This document shows, piece by piece, positions 8,372-16,730 of a DNA stretch of 55,867 nt. The notes beneath the pieces were generated by a model. It did no database searches. It was not told the origin of the DNA and saw nothing but the letters and a program-made list of their open reading frames with translations. This DNA comes from Clostridiales bacterium. GTDB taxonomy: Bacteria > Bacillota > Clostridia > Christensenellales > Borkfalkiaceae. The translations under genes and the position numbers were made by a program. Location: the NCBI GenBank assembly GCA_023667345.1, contig JAMPAF010000010.1:1-55867 (forward strand), written 5' to 3'. Within the stretch, counting starts at the first letter, position 1; every line of letters starts with the position of its first letter.

Positions 8372-9825
8372 TATATTGGCTGACCGCATTGTTGTAAATT
8401 AGAACTTTCCAACTCTTCAATCGAAATATCTTCGTCTTTGCCGTTAATGTTATATATAATCTTGATATGGTCGTCGTAGAGGTAAATTCTGTCGATAAAC
8501 GTATTTATCAGTTTAGCTTTTCCGTCCTTCGTAGTCGTATCAATTTTTCTGAAATTGCATAATGCCATTTTGAATTGCTCTTTGGTGAACAGAGGGGAAG
8601 TCGCTCTCTCTTTGATAAGCTGTTCTTCAAAGACTTTTTTCTGTGCCTCTAATTCATTTAGTCGTGCTAATAATGTATCTGAAGCAACGCCTTTTTGAAT
8701 AGCCGTTATGATATTGTCAATCTCTTTCTTCTTTTCGGCTATTTGCTTTTCAAGCATTGGAAGAATAGTGTTTTCTTCGTATTGCAGGTCGTAAAGCAAA
8801 TCGGCAAGCCTTTCAATGATTTCGTCCTGTTGCAGAAATTCCATCGTCTTATTCACGATAAAGTTTTCGATTTTTTCTTTATCAACCTTGTGTTTATCGC
8901 AAAGGTGTTTTCGCGCACGGTTGCAAATATAATATCGATATGTTTTGCCGTTCTGACTTCTTCCCGCATAAGCCGTCATCAATGCACCGCATTTGCCGCA
9001 ATATAAGTGAGTGGTTAATAGATAGTCGTTTTCGTCCTTATGCGCTGCTGGCGCGATAGAATGTTTCTTAATCGTGGATTGAACTTTTTCAAACATACCT
9101 TTATCAATAATAGCGGGGATAGCATCTTCCAACACAATCCCCGAATGGCGGTATTCGCCTATATAAGTGCGGTTAGATAACATATACAAAACGCTGTTGT
9201 ATGCGATTAGTTTTCCGTCTGCACGGCGTAAACCCTTTAAGCGTAAGAAGTCGAAGATTTCTTTTGCCGTCTTGCCATCGGCGCACATTTGAAATGCAAG
9301 AGCAACGATAGGTGCGGATTCTTCGTCTATGGCGAGCTTATGGTCAACTATCTTATAACCGAAAGGAACCGCGCCGCCATTCCATTTGCCTTGCAAGGCG
9401 TTTTCACGGAAGCCGCGTTTAACGTTTTGAGAGAGGTTAGCGGAGTAATATTCCGCCATGCCTTCAATCATTGATTCAAGGATGATGCCTTCCGGACCGT
9501 CCGATATGTTCTCTTTTACGGAAATGATTTTTACTCCGTTTCTGCGCAGAGTATAGCGGTAGAAGGCGGAATCGTAACGGTTACGGGCAAATCTGTCTAA
9601 CTTCCACACGAGAATGACGTCGAACAACTCTTTACCGCTATTGGCAATCATTTTCTGAAAGTCGGGTCGGTCGTCGGTTTTAGCCGAATACGCCCTGTCT
9701 ATATACTGTCCGACGATTTCTATATCATTGTATTTTGCGTATTCATTGCAATCACGAAGCTGCCCCTCGATACTTTCTTCACGTTGATTGTCGCTCGAAT
9801 ATCGTGCGTATATTACTGCTTTCAA
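8371..9825 (-). CDS. Large serine recombinase
   Basis: The 484-residue product has an N-terminal resolvase domain (about 1-140; AVIYARYSSDNQREESIEG with the catalytic Ser, then LVWKLDRFARNR and the E-helix), a Recombinase domain (about 165-265; FGYKIVDHKL, KTAKEIFDFLRLKGLR), a zinc ribbon (CGKCGALMTAY... CNRARKHLC, about 290-320) and a coiled-coil tail. Such enzymes integrate and excise phages and ICEs such as Tn4451-like elements. The start is TTG at 9825; only 3 nt separate it from the PIN-like gene, so it is the last gene of the same string. It is the likely mover of this island. Confidence 0.9.
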   Translation of the reverse strand: MKAVIYARYSSDNQREESIEGQLRDCNEYAKYNDIEIVGQYIDRAYSAKTDDRPDFQKMIANSGKELFDVILVWKLDRFARNRYDSAFYRYTLRRNGVKIISVKENISDGPEGIILESMIEGMAEYYSANLSQNVKRGFRENALQGKWNGGAVPFGYKIVDHKLAIDEESAPIVALAFQMCADGKTAKEIFDFLRLKGLRRADGKLIAYNSVLYMLSNRTYIGEYRHSGIVLEDAIPAIIDKGMFEKVQSTIKKHSIAPAAHKDENDYLLTTHLYCGKCGALMTAYAGRSQNGKTYRYYICNRARKHLCDKHKVDKEKIENFIVNKTMEFLQQDEIIERLADLLYDLQYEENTILPMLEKQIAEKKKEIDNIITAIQKGVASDTLLARLNELEAQKKVFEEQLIKERATSPLFTKEQFKMALCNFRKIDTTTKDGKAKLINTFIDRIYLYDDHIKIIYNINGKDEDISIEELESSNLQQCGQPI

Positions 9826-9828
9826 ATA

Positions 9829-10299
9829 TTATTTTACCCCACGTAAAGATTTTAAATATCTAATTTTATTGTAAATTTCGATATCATAGTCGGTACATAA
9901 TCGCTTGTATTTTAAATAATCTTTATCAGTCTCATCTACCACAATTGGTAAATTCTTTTCGATTGCGGTAGCAATAACAAAAGGTATAGGAGTAGGAACA
10001 CCAAAAATTACATCACGATTCAAAAAATTAAAATTAGGATTTCTATTTATAATTTCCATTAATTTTTTAAATATTTTATTGTCAGGGATTAACGTGCTTT
10101 TAAATTTACTTGTAAAATAATTAACGTTTATTTCGTCTTGTAGGTTATAATTGAGATTTCTTTTTGTCTCATCAACAATAATAGATTCGTTTTGTTCTAT
10201 ACTTTTTTCAAATAAAAGATAATCTTCCTCATATAGGTCGTAAGGGAATTTTTCTCTCATATAAGATAATATCGAATCGGTTAATAAATATTTTTCCAT
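9829..10299 (-). CDS. PIN-like (DUF4411-like) protein, possible toxin nuclease
   Basis: The 156-residue protein begins EKYLLTDSILSYMREKFPYDLY, resembling the DxxIL(x)n-YPFD start of DUF4411 PIN-like proteins. It ends with PFVIATAIEKNLPIVVDETD...CTDYDIEIYNKIRYLKSL, matching the family's 'D..lia.A......vVT.E....IP..C..y.i.......lr' pattern. The third-Asp region is divergent. DUF4411 proteins typically sit beside XRE-ImmA/IrrE proteins, exactly as here. The ATG overlaps the protease stop by one base and GGGAGGT precedes it. If real, it would be a metal-dependent RNase. Family call is by pattern, not a search. Confidence 0.6.
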   Translation of the reverse strand: MEKYLLTDSILSYMREKFPYDLYEEDYLLFEKSIEQNESIIVDETKRNLNYNLQDEINVNYFTSKFKSTLIPDNKIFKKLMEIINRNPNFNFLNRDVIFGVPTPIPFVIATAIEKNLPIVVDETDKDYLKYKRLCTDYDIEIYNKIRYLKSLRGVK

Positions 10300-11429
10300 T
10301 AATATCTACCTCCCGACATCATGGTGAGCATTTTCTTTACATTCGGCACCTTCATTTGCGTGAATTGAGCAACATACCGTAGAGGTATTTTACCAGTAAA
10401 ATAACATGTAATTATCTCTCCCAAATATGATTTGCCAAGGTAATTCATTTTAGTAAAATAGTAGTTGCCTCCAGCTATATCATCTTGTCTATTTCTAATC
10501 AGATATTGCTTATTCTCTTGTTTATATTTAAAGAAAAATTCTTCAGATACGGCTTTTTGTTGTAATAATTGGAATAGATATGCTTCCCTGCTTATGTTGT
10601 AGTGAGCAGCACGTTCTTCAATAAAAGAGTAATTCTCGCATGAATCATATTTTTTCTCGCAATATTCTATATCAGCCAAGAGACTCTGTACGGGAACTAA
10701 AAATTCCCCAGCGAATCTGTCACAATCACGTTCTTCTGTTTCAATTAAATCAATATGTGATGCTTGCGCCATTAAATGATACAGTTCATGAAATATTGTA
10801 AATAATTGTCGAGTAAACGATACTTTATTATTGATTAAAATGATAGGGTAATCCGCATCGTATGCACATAAGCCTGAAATATTATCAATTCTAAAAGAAT
10901 CTTTAAAAATATAAATTCCACAATTAAAGAATTGTTCTCTCAAGTATTCCACAACATCCGTTGGCTTTTTGAATTGGCACTGCAATTTTATATCAAAATT
11001 TAACTGGGCGCGTAGATAATTATAAAAATTTAATTTGTCTGAATAATTAAATTTAACCCATTCGTGAAGTTTACACTCCTTAGGATTTTCGATAAACAAT
11101 TCTTGTAGGCTTGCTTTATATATCATAACGCTGTCAATTAGTTCACTTAAACGTTTTTTGTCTTCCACCAAATTAAAGCCTTGAGTACTTCTAAAATCAA
11201 TTTCAAATGATTGCACGGGTGGGGTTTCCATAAAGAAAAATACAATTGGTCTTTTAAAGCAGTCGGCTAATTTAATTAGCTGATTATATGTGGGAAATGC
11301 AGAGGCGTTTAACCAAGCGGTGATTTTATCCTCAGAAACATTTAACTTCCGTGCTAGTTGTTGAGAAGTGATATCATAAAATTCTATGAGTTTTAATAAA
11401 TTTTTATTAAAATAATTAGTGCTTCCCAT
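10299..11429 (-). CDS. XRE-family regulator with ImmA/IrrE metallopeptidase domain
   Basis: I use the ATG at 11429 (AGAGGAG 9 nt upstream); a TTG nine bases earlier abuts the Shine-Dalgarno. The 376-residue protein has an N-terminal helix-turn-helix (about 8-62; QQLARKLNVSEDKITAWLN), a linker, and an ImmA/IrrE zincin domain with HELYH at about 214-218 and ERDCDRFAGEFLVP as the third-ligand helix. Fusions of this type cleave or sense repressors in phage, ICE and toxin-antitoxin control. It starts 1 nt after the cyclase-like gene and overlaps the PIN-like gene. It may be both regulator and switch for the operon. Confidence 0.85.
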   Translation of the reverse strand: MGSTNYFNKNLLKLIEFYDITSQQLARKLNVSEDKITAWLNASAFPTYNQLIKLADCFKRPIVFFFMETPPVQSFEIDFRSTQGFNLVEDKKRLSELIDSVMIYKASLQELFIENPKECKLHEWVKFNYSDKLNFYNYLRAQLNFDIKLQCQFKKPTDVVEYLREQFFNCGIYIFKDSFRIDNISGLCAYDADYPIILINNKVSFTRQLFTIFHELYHLMAQASHIDLIETEERDCDRFAGEFLVPVQSLLADIEYCEKKYDSCENYSFIEERAAHYNISREAYLFQLLQQKAVSEEFFFKYKQENKQYLIRNRQDDIAGGNYYFTKMNYLGKSYLGEIITCYFTGKIPLRYVAQFTQMKVPNVKKMLTMMSGGRY

Positions 11430-11430
11430 T

Positions 11431-12765
11431 CTATTCAACTCCTCTATTGTTTTCTTTATTCAAAAAATCATATGTATTAATGTATTTGCTTGCGATTTCA
11501 GGTGTTAGAGATTTGTTTCTTCTTACCATTTTTATTATTGCATCATTAGGTTCATTCCATTTCACACAATATTTCAAACAACCTTTATTTGTTTTTAATG
11601 GAATTTTTGCATATTGTATAATTTTATCAGTTTTCTTGTTTATGTCCATCATATCATATTCAAACTGCGCCGTGGGGGCTAAAATAATACCAATCCAATC
11701 TGCCATTTCATGCCAACTTGCCGCTTCATCTATTGCTGGACCAATCATAATATTATTTGTATAATTAAATTCGCCTATAGTGAATGCTCCTCGTAATGGG
11801 AAAACTTCAATTGAATTTTCTAATATAAATTCTCCAATTTTTGAATAGAGCGTAAATAGTTTAGGCTTATCCATATCATATACCATTGGTGTCATTAGAG
11901 CTATTGTGTCAGAAATACTAAGTAGATTACTAACAGGAAAATATTTATTTAATGGTAGAAGTTCATTTGTCAATTCTTCAAATTTTTTAGCTATTTTTCC
12001 GACAAGGCTATTAGCATCTTTCAAAGCTACATGTTCAACATCATTTTTCCATAAGCCTTTCCATCCTAAAAAATCACAGAACATTACAGCACCATAAACC
12101 AAATCATAATCATTTTCTATATTTTTTTGGTATTCATCACAAAGATGATTAAGTTTTTCTTGAATAGCAAAATGCGAAATATTCGTCCCAACAAGCTTTC
12201 GTGCTTTAGCTAAAAAATCAAAGTTATCGTTATTTCCAAAAAAATCTTTTAAAAATGAATTTAAATCACTTTTAAATGTTATTCCATCATCCATTATCAA
12301 AATTTCGGATTTTTCTTTAAATACAACCGCGATTTCTTGTAAGCCGATATTTTTGTATTTTGAAGTTAATGAGAGTATAAAAATTTCATTTAAATGATTT
12401 TTGCTTTTTAAATCTTTACCAAATAGAGCTGTCCCAATTATATTATAATAATCAGTTTCATCAGAATCATTAAGAACAATATTTTTTAGGTAAGCATTAA
12501 TTTCATTTGATATTTTTTCGTCGTCCGTATCAAACTTAGCATCACATAACTTTTTCAACTTTTTATATTTTGTAACACCTAAAGGGAATTCTAATTTTTC
12601 TTCTTCAAAATTTTGAACAAGCCAAAATATGATATCATGAAGAGTATTTATAAACATTTCTTGCTTTACAGTATCTGTTTCAAAAATAGTAGCTATTTTT
12701 TGTTTGTAAATCCGTTTAGATAAATTAATAATGTTTGATACTCTTTCTTGATCTTCTATAAGCAT
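11431..12765 (-). CDS. Class III nucleotide-cyclase-like protein (Pycsar PycC-like, divergent)
   Basis: The 444-residue protein has an unassigned N-terminal half (1-220) and a class III cyclase-like half (about 222-400). The visible cyclase pattern is hydrophobic-CDFLGWKGL (Asp231, first metal ligand), ISDTIALMTP (Asp286, second metal ligand), LRGAFTIGEF (324-333) and GPAIDEAASWHEMADWIGI (342-360), aligned with the usual 'GxxVNxAARLE'. The Asn and Arg of adenylate/guanylate cyclases are replaced (Asp/Ser). That would fit a changed base specificity, as in Pycsar pyrimidine cyclases (established for that family; inference here). No Pycsar effector (TM or TIR) is adjacent. Instead an XRE/ImmA protease and a PIN-like gene follow. 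AT-rich. Confidence 0.6.
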   Translation of the reverse strand: MLIEDQERVSNIINLSKRIYKQKIATIFETDTVKQEMFINTLHDIIFWLVQNFEEEKLEFPLGVTKYKKLKKLCDAKFDTDDEKISNEINAYLKNIVLNDSDETDYYNIIGTALFGKDLKSKNHLNEIFILSLTSKYKNIGLQEIAVVFKEKSEILIMDDGITFKSDLNSFLKDFFGNNDNFDFLAKARKLVGTNISHFAIQEKLNHLCDEYQKNIENDYDLVYGAVMFCDFLGWKGLWKNDVEHVALKDANSLVGKIAKKFEELTNELLPLNKYFPVSNLLSISDTIALMTPMVYDMDKPKLFTLYSKIGEFILENSIEVFPLRGAFTIGEFNYTNNIMIGPAIDEAASWHEMADWIGIILAPTAQFEYDMMDINKKTDKIIQYAKIPLKTNKGCLKYCVKWNEPNDAIIKMVRRNKSLTPEIASKYINTYDFLNKENNRGVE

Positions 12766-12847
12766 TTTGTAAACCTCTATAAGTTCCTTTAAATTCTCTA
12801 AACCAAATGAATGTAATTTTGAGGATCATTTATCATAAAAGATTATA

Positions 12848-13345
12848 TCACATCTTTGGTACAACAGTCTTATAATCAATCGACTTTGAGCTTAAATCCC
12901 ATTTGCCGACCTGCATCTTTTTGATAGTTTTGCCACTACCAAAATCCAATAAGTCCTGTCGATTAAGATTATTTAGCACCTTATTTAAACTGCCAAGACC
13001 GGCGGAAGATAGCAAGAACGCCTCAATCGGCTCACACAATTTGCAATATGCCCATAATTGTCCTAAATCGTGGAGATTGAGTTGGGTTTTCTTGGCTTCG
13101 ATAAATGCAAGGTTAGTTTTGCCTTTGGTTATTACTATACCAAGCACGTCAATTTGTATATCAAGTCCTATGGCTTGCGGATAATAGTCGGCAATGCCAT
13201 TTTGTTCTAAATATAAGTCCAACGTTCTCGCATGGGAATCAATAGTGATTACCGTTGAGCCTTTATATTTGTTTTCCAAATACTGTTGAAGCCACGCCCT
13301 CATAGGCTCATATAATTCAAATTCTTTAGTAACATTATTCGCCAT
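12848..13345 (-). CDS. PD-(D/E)XK-like nuclease subunit of the R-M module
   Basis: The 165-residue protein has GLDIQIDVLGIVI followed by LAFIEAKK (about residues 80-108), the D-x(n)-ExK arrangement of PD-(D/E)XK nucleases, then a helix (LHDLGQLWAYCKL) typical after the ExK strand. I do not recognise a named enzyme. Its ATG lies 11 nt inside the end of the LAGLIDADG-like gene, so the two are translationally coupled. With two methyltransferases upstream, it is a good candidate for the restriction activity. Confidence 0.6.
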   Translation of the reverse strand: MANNVTKEFELYEPMRAWLQQYLENKYKGSTVITIDSHARTLDLYLEQNGIADYYPQAIGLDIQIDVLGIVITKGKTNLAFIEAKKTQLNLHDLGQLWAYCKLCEPIEAFLLSSAGLGSLNKVLNNLNRQDLLDFGSGKTIKKMQVGKWDLSSKSIDYKTVVPKM

Positions 13346-14207
13346 AACCCAATATCCTCGCTAAATCCGTCCAAGAATCGAAATGTATTCCGCGAATTTC
13401 TTTAGGTAAATATTCGTCGCTTTCGTGCGGATGAACAGGTCTTGTTTTACGCTTAATAGTTTTCTCCCAATAAAATTTATGTGTTTTGGCGGGGTCGATA
13501 AACTCCAACAATTCTTCGCTATATTTTTCAAGTGCATCTTGTTTATGCTTAATGTTAAAGCCTATCGGCAAAAACTCATTTGCAAAAATCTTTACTTGAT
13601 GTTCTTTCTTCCAAAAATACGGCTTACCTTGATTATATTTCTTGAGTTCGCCGTCCCTGAAATTCGGATGCCCGAAATCTATGGTTTGAACAGGAACATC
13701 AACAGCTTTCAGCATATTTGCAATATCAATTACCATATACCAATTTCCGGGGATTTCGATATAAACTCTATGTGCGCCGTCTTGTCCGTAGGCAATATTG
13801 CTTTTTCTAATGTATCCCGTAACATCGGCAATACCACGAAGCAGAGCTTTCTTTTCGTCAAAAGTTATAGAAAACAAATCGGGATTCATTCTCATAGTGG
13901 AATGATGTTTACCACCGCTTATAAAACGGAGAATTTCCCTAGTGGTATATTCGTCATTTGATTTGACGAATGTCATTACGGTGGAACTCTTATTTTGAGT
14001 AACCGTAAGACTGTTTCCGATTAAAGGCTCGACGATAGAACGAATATCTACCGTACTTGCTTTGACGTAAACGCGCACATCTTTAAAGTCGTCGGTATAT
14101 AAATTTTTATGGGGAATGTCTATCGTGATTCTTGTTTCCGCATTATCTCTCTGAATTTCGCCGTTTCCAAGAATCATACCAAGCAAATAAGCCATTTCAA
14201 TATTCAT
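13335..14207 (-). CDS. LAGLIDADG-like endonuclease-type protein
   Basis: The 290-residue protein carries two LAGLIDADG-like helices, AYLLGMILGNGEI (about 6-18) and ALLRGIADVTGYI (about 121-133), each followed by a beta-rich segment. That is the pseudo-symmetric single-chain homing-endonuclease layout. The active-site acidic residue is Asn-Gly-Glu in motif 1 and Asp-Val-Thr-Gly in motif 2, so catalysis may be altered. It starts 3 nt after the C5 methyltransferase, with TAGGAG upstream. It could be the target-recognition or nuclease part of a restriction enzyme rather than a homing enzyme. Confidence 0.65.
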   Translation of the reverse strand: MNIEMAYLLGMILGNGEIQRDNAETRITIDIPHKNLYTDDFKDVRVYVKASTVDIRSIVEPLIGNSLTVTQNKSSTVMTFVKSNDEYTTREILRFISGGKHHSTMRMNPDLFSITFDEKKALLRGIADVTGYIRKSNIAYGQDGAHRVYIEIPGNWYMVIDIANMLKAVDVPVQTIDFGHPNFRDGELKKYNQGKPYFWKKEHQVKIFANEFLPIGFNIKHKQDALEKYSEELLEFIDPAKTHKFYWEKTIKRKTRPVHPHESDEYLPKEIRGIHFDSWTDLARILGYGE

Positions 14208-14210
14208 AAG

Positions 14211-15290
14211 TTAAACTCCTATTTCTTCGTAAATTTTATCGGCAATCGCTTTTGCCATTAACGGGGGGACAGCGTTGCCTATTTGTTGTCGTATTTGAAC
14301 TTTTGCGCCGACGAATACGAAATCATCATCGAATGACTGCAATCTTGCGGCTTCACGCGGCGTTATTGCCCTATTTAAAAACGGATGATTATTAGTTCCG
14401 TTGGACGAAGCATCGAATCTCGTATCTATCGTCGGAGAAACGGAATCCCATTTTAATCTTCCCCAAGTCCCTGAAAACTGTTGCTTACCCAATAATTCTT
14501 GCGGTAAATGCTCTTTCCCACATTCAGGCGGTATTAAAGAAAGTTTTTTTATGGCAATAGCAGAATGGTCGGAGGCTTTATGATTATAAAGCTTTTTGCT
14601 GTTCTTGCGACGCGCTCTTTGATATTCGCTCGTTGGTTCATTTAAGTATGCCTGTTCAAAGTCGCCTTCTCCAGAATTTAAATATGCAAGGTCGCCAATA
14701 GCATCTCGTACTGTTACAATATTTTTATTACCGATAGGCAATCCTATTTCTTTTTCCTTACAACATAGGAAAATTGCTCTCTCACGAGCCTGCGGAACTC
14801 CAAACGCAGAAGCGTTAAGAATACCGTAACTAACGTGGTAGCCGAGTTTATGTACTTTTTCTATAATTTGATTTTTAAACCAACCTGCGGAAGTAGAAAG
14901 TAATGCCTTAACGTTTTCAATCGTAAAGACATCGGGTTGTAACGTTTCCACTATGCTTAAATATTCATTGAACAAGTAATTACGAGGGTCGTTTAAACCG
15001 AGTTTTTTACCTTTTAGCGAAAAACCTTGACAGGGTGGGCCTCCTATAATCATATTGACTTGAAGCTTTTTACTCAAATCAATAATCTGCTTCTTAATTT
15101 CTGCATTGGTAATATCGCCATTTATTATTTGTGTATCGGGCATATTGCGCTTAAAAGTAGCCAAAGCATTGGGATTGAAGTCAACGGCAATTACTGTTGT
15201 AAAATGCTCGTTTTTTTCCATGCCGTAAGAAAATCCGCCTGCGCCAGAGAATAAATCAAGTATTCTAAAAGATTTGACTTTGTCGTTCAT
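14211..15290 (-). CDS. DNA (cytosine-5-)-methyltransferase
   Basis: The 359-residue protein has C5-methylase motif I (DLFSGAGGFSYGME), motif IV with catalytic Cys (GGPPCQGFS), motif VI (ENV), motif VIII region (QRARRK), motif IX (PREAARLQSF) and motif X (QIGNAVPPLMA) in order. It transfers methyl from SAM to cytosine C5 in a specific site. The small variable region between VIII and IX should set specificity. It overlaps the upstream adenine methyltransferase by 4 nt (ATGA). Two methylases of different chemistry suggest an asymmetric recognition sequence. Confidence 0.93.
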   Translation of the reverse strand: MNDKVKSFRILDLFSGAGGFSYGMEKNEHFTTVIAVDFNPNALATFKRNMPDTQIINGDITNAEIKKQIIDLSKKLQVNMIIGGPPCQGFSLKGKKLGLNDPRNYLFNEYLSIVETLQPDVFTIENVKALLSTSAGWFKNQIIEKVHKLGYHVSYGILNASAFGVPQARERAIFLCCKEKEIGLPIGNKNIVTVRDAIGDLAYLNSGEGDFEQAYLNEPTSEYQRARRKNSKKLYNHKASDHSAIAIKKLSLIPPECGKEHLPQELLGKQQFSGTWGRLKWDSVSPTIDTRFDASSNGTNNHPFLNRAITPREAARLQSFDDDFVFVGAKVQIRQQIGNAVPPLMAKAIADKIYEEIGV

Positions 15291-16315
15291 ATTGCCTTTC
15301 TCCTAATCAAAATTCTCTTAAAAATTTCTTTGCCATTTATTGTGGGCTTAAATAAATCAAATTCGTTATCTGAGCCGTGATTTGCTTCACCTACAATTTC
15401 AAACTGTTCGCTGTTATATCGATTAATAATTGTAATAGGAACGCCCATAATTCCGTAGTAATCGTATGGAATATCTCGTATTGTCTTTACGTTTATAGCG
15501 TCGTAAAGGTCATACATCGGATAATCGGTTGGATTGTAAGTTTTGGTCATAGCAATGAGTTCGTGCCGTCTGCCATTATCAAGATTTGTGAGCCACATAG
15601 CGTTGCCAAGGCTTCGCCATTTCTGACCGCTTTCATCTACCCAATAACGATACTTGTGCGGTTGTGAATATTCGGGGACTCTGAATTTCATTTCCCCGAA
15701 ACGATATCCCGTCCATACTTCATTATTTTGTATTAAGGGAAAAATCTCTTTGTATGTAATAGCGTTTTGATTACCGATGATTAGAAACTTTTTGCGGTAT
15801 TTCATTATTTCCGTTATGATTTCCTTAAATAACGAGAAGGGTGGGTTAGTTACGACTATATCACACGCTTTCAGATACTCGATACATTCAGCACTTCTGA
15901 AATCGCCGTTACCGTTCAGCTTCTTTATAATTTTTGCCGTTTGCAAAAAACGTGAAATCTCGTCGTCGGATATCACGCCGTCACTGTCGCTGAATTTTTC
16001 AACATCTAATACGTATCCTTCGCCTTTGATTAAGGCTCGGCGTTCGTTGTCGAATAAAGTCATTTGAGTTCCGATAACAGCGGAAGCGGCGTAAGAAGTG
16101 CAAATCAACCGATGCAAACCCAATACGTTAAAGTTTTTTAAAAAGAATTTGCAAAAGTTAGACTCGAACGGGTCATCACAATTACAAAGTACGGTTTTAC
16201 CTGAAAAATGAGAAACGTAATGAGCAACCTCGCTCTCAATAGTTTCATAAGTAGTATAAAACTCGTCATCTTTTGTATTTTTTGCTTTTTGCAAGTTAGA
16301 GTTTTTGTTTGCCAT
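15287..16315 (-). CDS. EcoRI-type adenine-specific DNA methyltransferase
   Basis: The 342-residue protein resembles M.EcoRI-family enzymes: N-terminal KAKNTKDDEFYTTYETIESEVAHY, then HFSGKTVLCNCDDPFESNF (SAM-binding region), and catalytic motif IV NPPF in ACDIVVTNPPFSLF (about 158). The family makes N6-methyladenine. It is the first gene of the R-M string. A perfect palindrome (16358-16380) lies 43 nt upstream, and a controller-like XRE gene is next to it. The next gene overlaps by ATGA. Confidence 0.9.
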   Translation of the reverse strand: MANKNSNLQKAKNTKDDEFYTTYETIESEVAHYVSHFSGKTVLCNCDDPFESNFCKFFLKNFNVLGLHRLICTSYAASAVIGTQMTLFDNERRALIKGEGYVLDVEKFSDSDGVISDDEISRFLQTAKIIKKLNGNGDFRSAECIEYLKACDIVVTNPPFSLFKEIITEIMKYRKKFLIIGNQNAITYKEIFPLIQNNEVWTGYRFGEMKFRVPEYSQPHKYRYWVDESGQKWRSLGNAMWLTNLDNGRRHELIAMTKTYNPTDYPMYDLYDAINVKTIRDIPYDYYGIMGVPITIINRYNSEQFEIVGEANHGSDNEFDLFKPTINGKEIFKRILIRRKAI

Positions 16316-16357
16316 TTGATTATCCCGATTTATTCTTAGCTTAATTCTATCACAATT

Positions 16358-16380
16358 TATATGACAAATATTGTCATATA
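16358..16380. promoter_or_regulatory. Palindromic operator between controller-like gene and R-M operon
   Basis: TATATGACAA and TTGTCATATA flank a 3-bp centre (ATA): a perfect 10-bp inverted repeat. It lies between the XRE gene stop and the methyltransferase start. A half-copy, TATATGACAAA, recurs at 16714-16724. It is a plausible binding site for the XRE protein. Confidence 0.6.
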
Positions 16381-16387
16381 TAAAAAA

Positions 16388-16579
16388 TTAATCTTCAATA
16401 TTCAGATTATTTTTTACGCAAAAATCGTGGAAAGCTTTTTGACCGTCGTAATTCGGCTCACAAAGTCCGCGTTCCCAACGGTTAATTGTAGCAAAAGACA
16501 CGCCAAGTTCTTTTGCAAATTTTTCTTGACTCAAATACATTTGTAATCTTGCAGATTTAATCTTTTCAGCGAACGTCAT
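16388..16579 (-). CDS. XRE-family regulator, R-M controller-like
   Basis: The 63-residue protein is a bare helix-turn-helix: LQMYLSQEKFAKELGVSFATINRWERGLCEPN. Size and place (directly before the methyltransferases) match restriction-modification C proteins, which time methylase and nuclease expression. It has its own promoter (16635-16607) and AGAGG before the ATG. It could equally be an element repressor. Confidence 0.8.
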   Translation of the reverse strand: MTFAEKIKSARLQMYLSQEKFAKELGVSFATINRWERGLCEPNYDGQKAFHDFCVKNNLNIED

Positions 16580-16606
16580 AATAAACCTCTAACAAAGTAT
16601 AACAAT

Positions 16607-16635
16607 ATTATAACATAGCTATTCGTTTATTGCAA
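16607..16635 (-). promoter_or_regulatory. Promoter of the XRE controller-like gene
   Basis: TTGCAA (16635-16630), 17 nt, TATAAT (16612-16607) on the minus strand, 28 nt before the ATG. Confidence 0.7.
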
Positions 16636-16730
16636 TATTATGATTAACATTTTTGCAATTAACTCACATAATTTTCTAAAAAATTAATGACAAAATACGA
16701 ATTTATTTTATTATATATGACAAAATTAGT

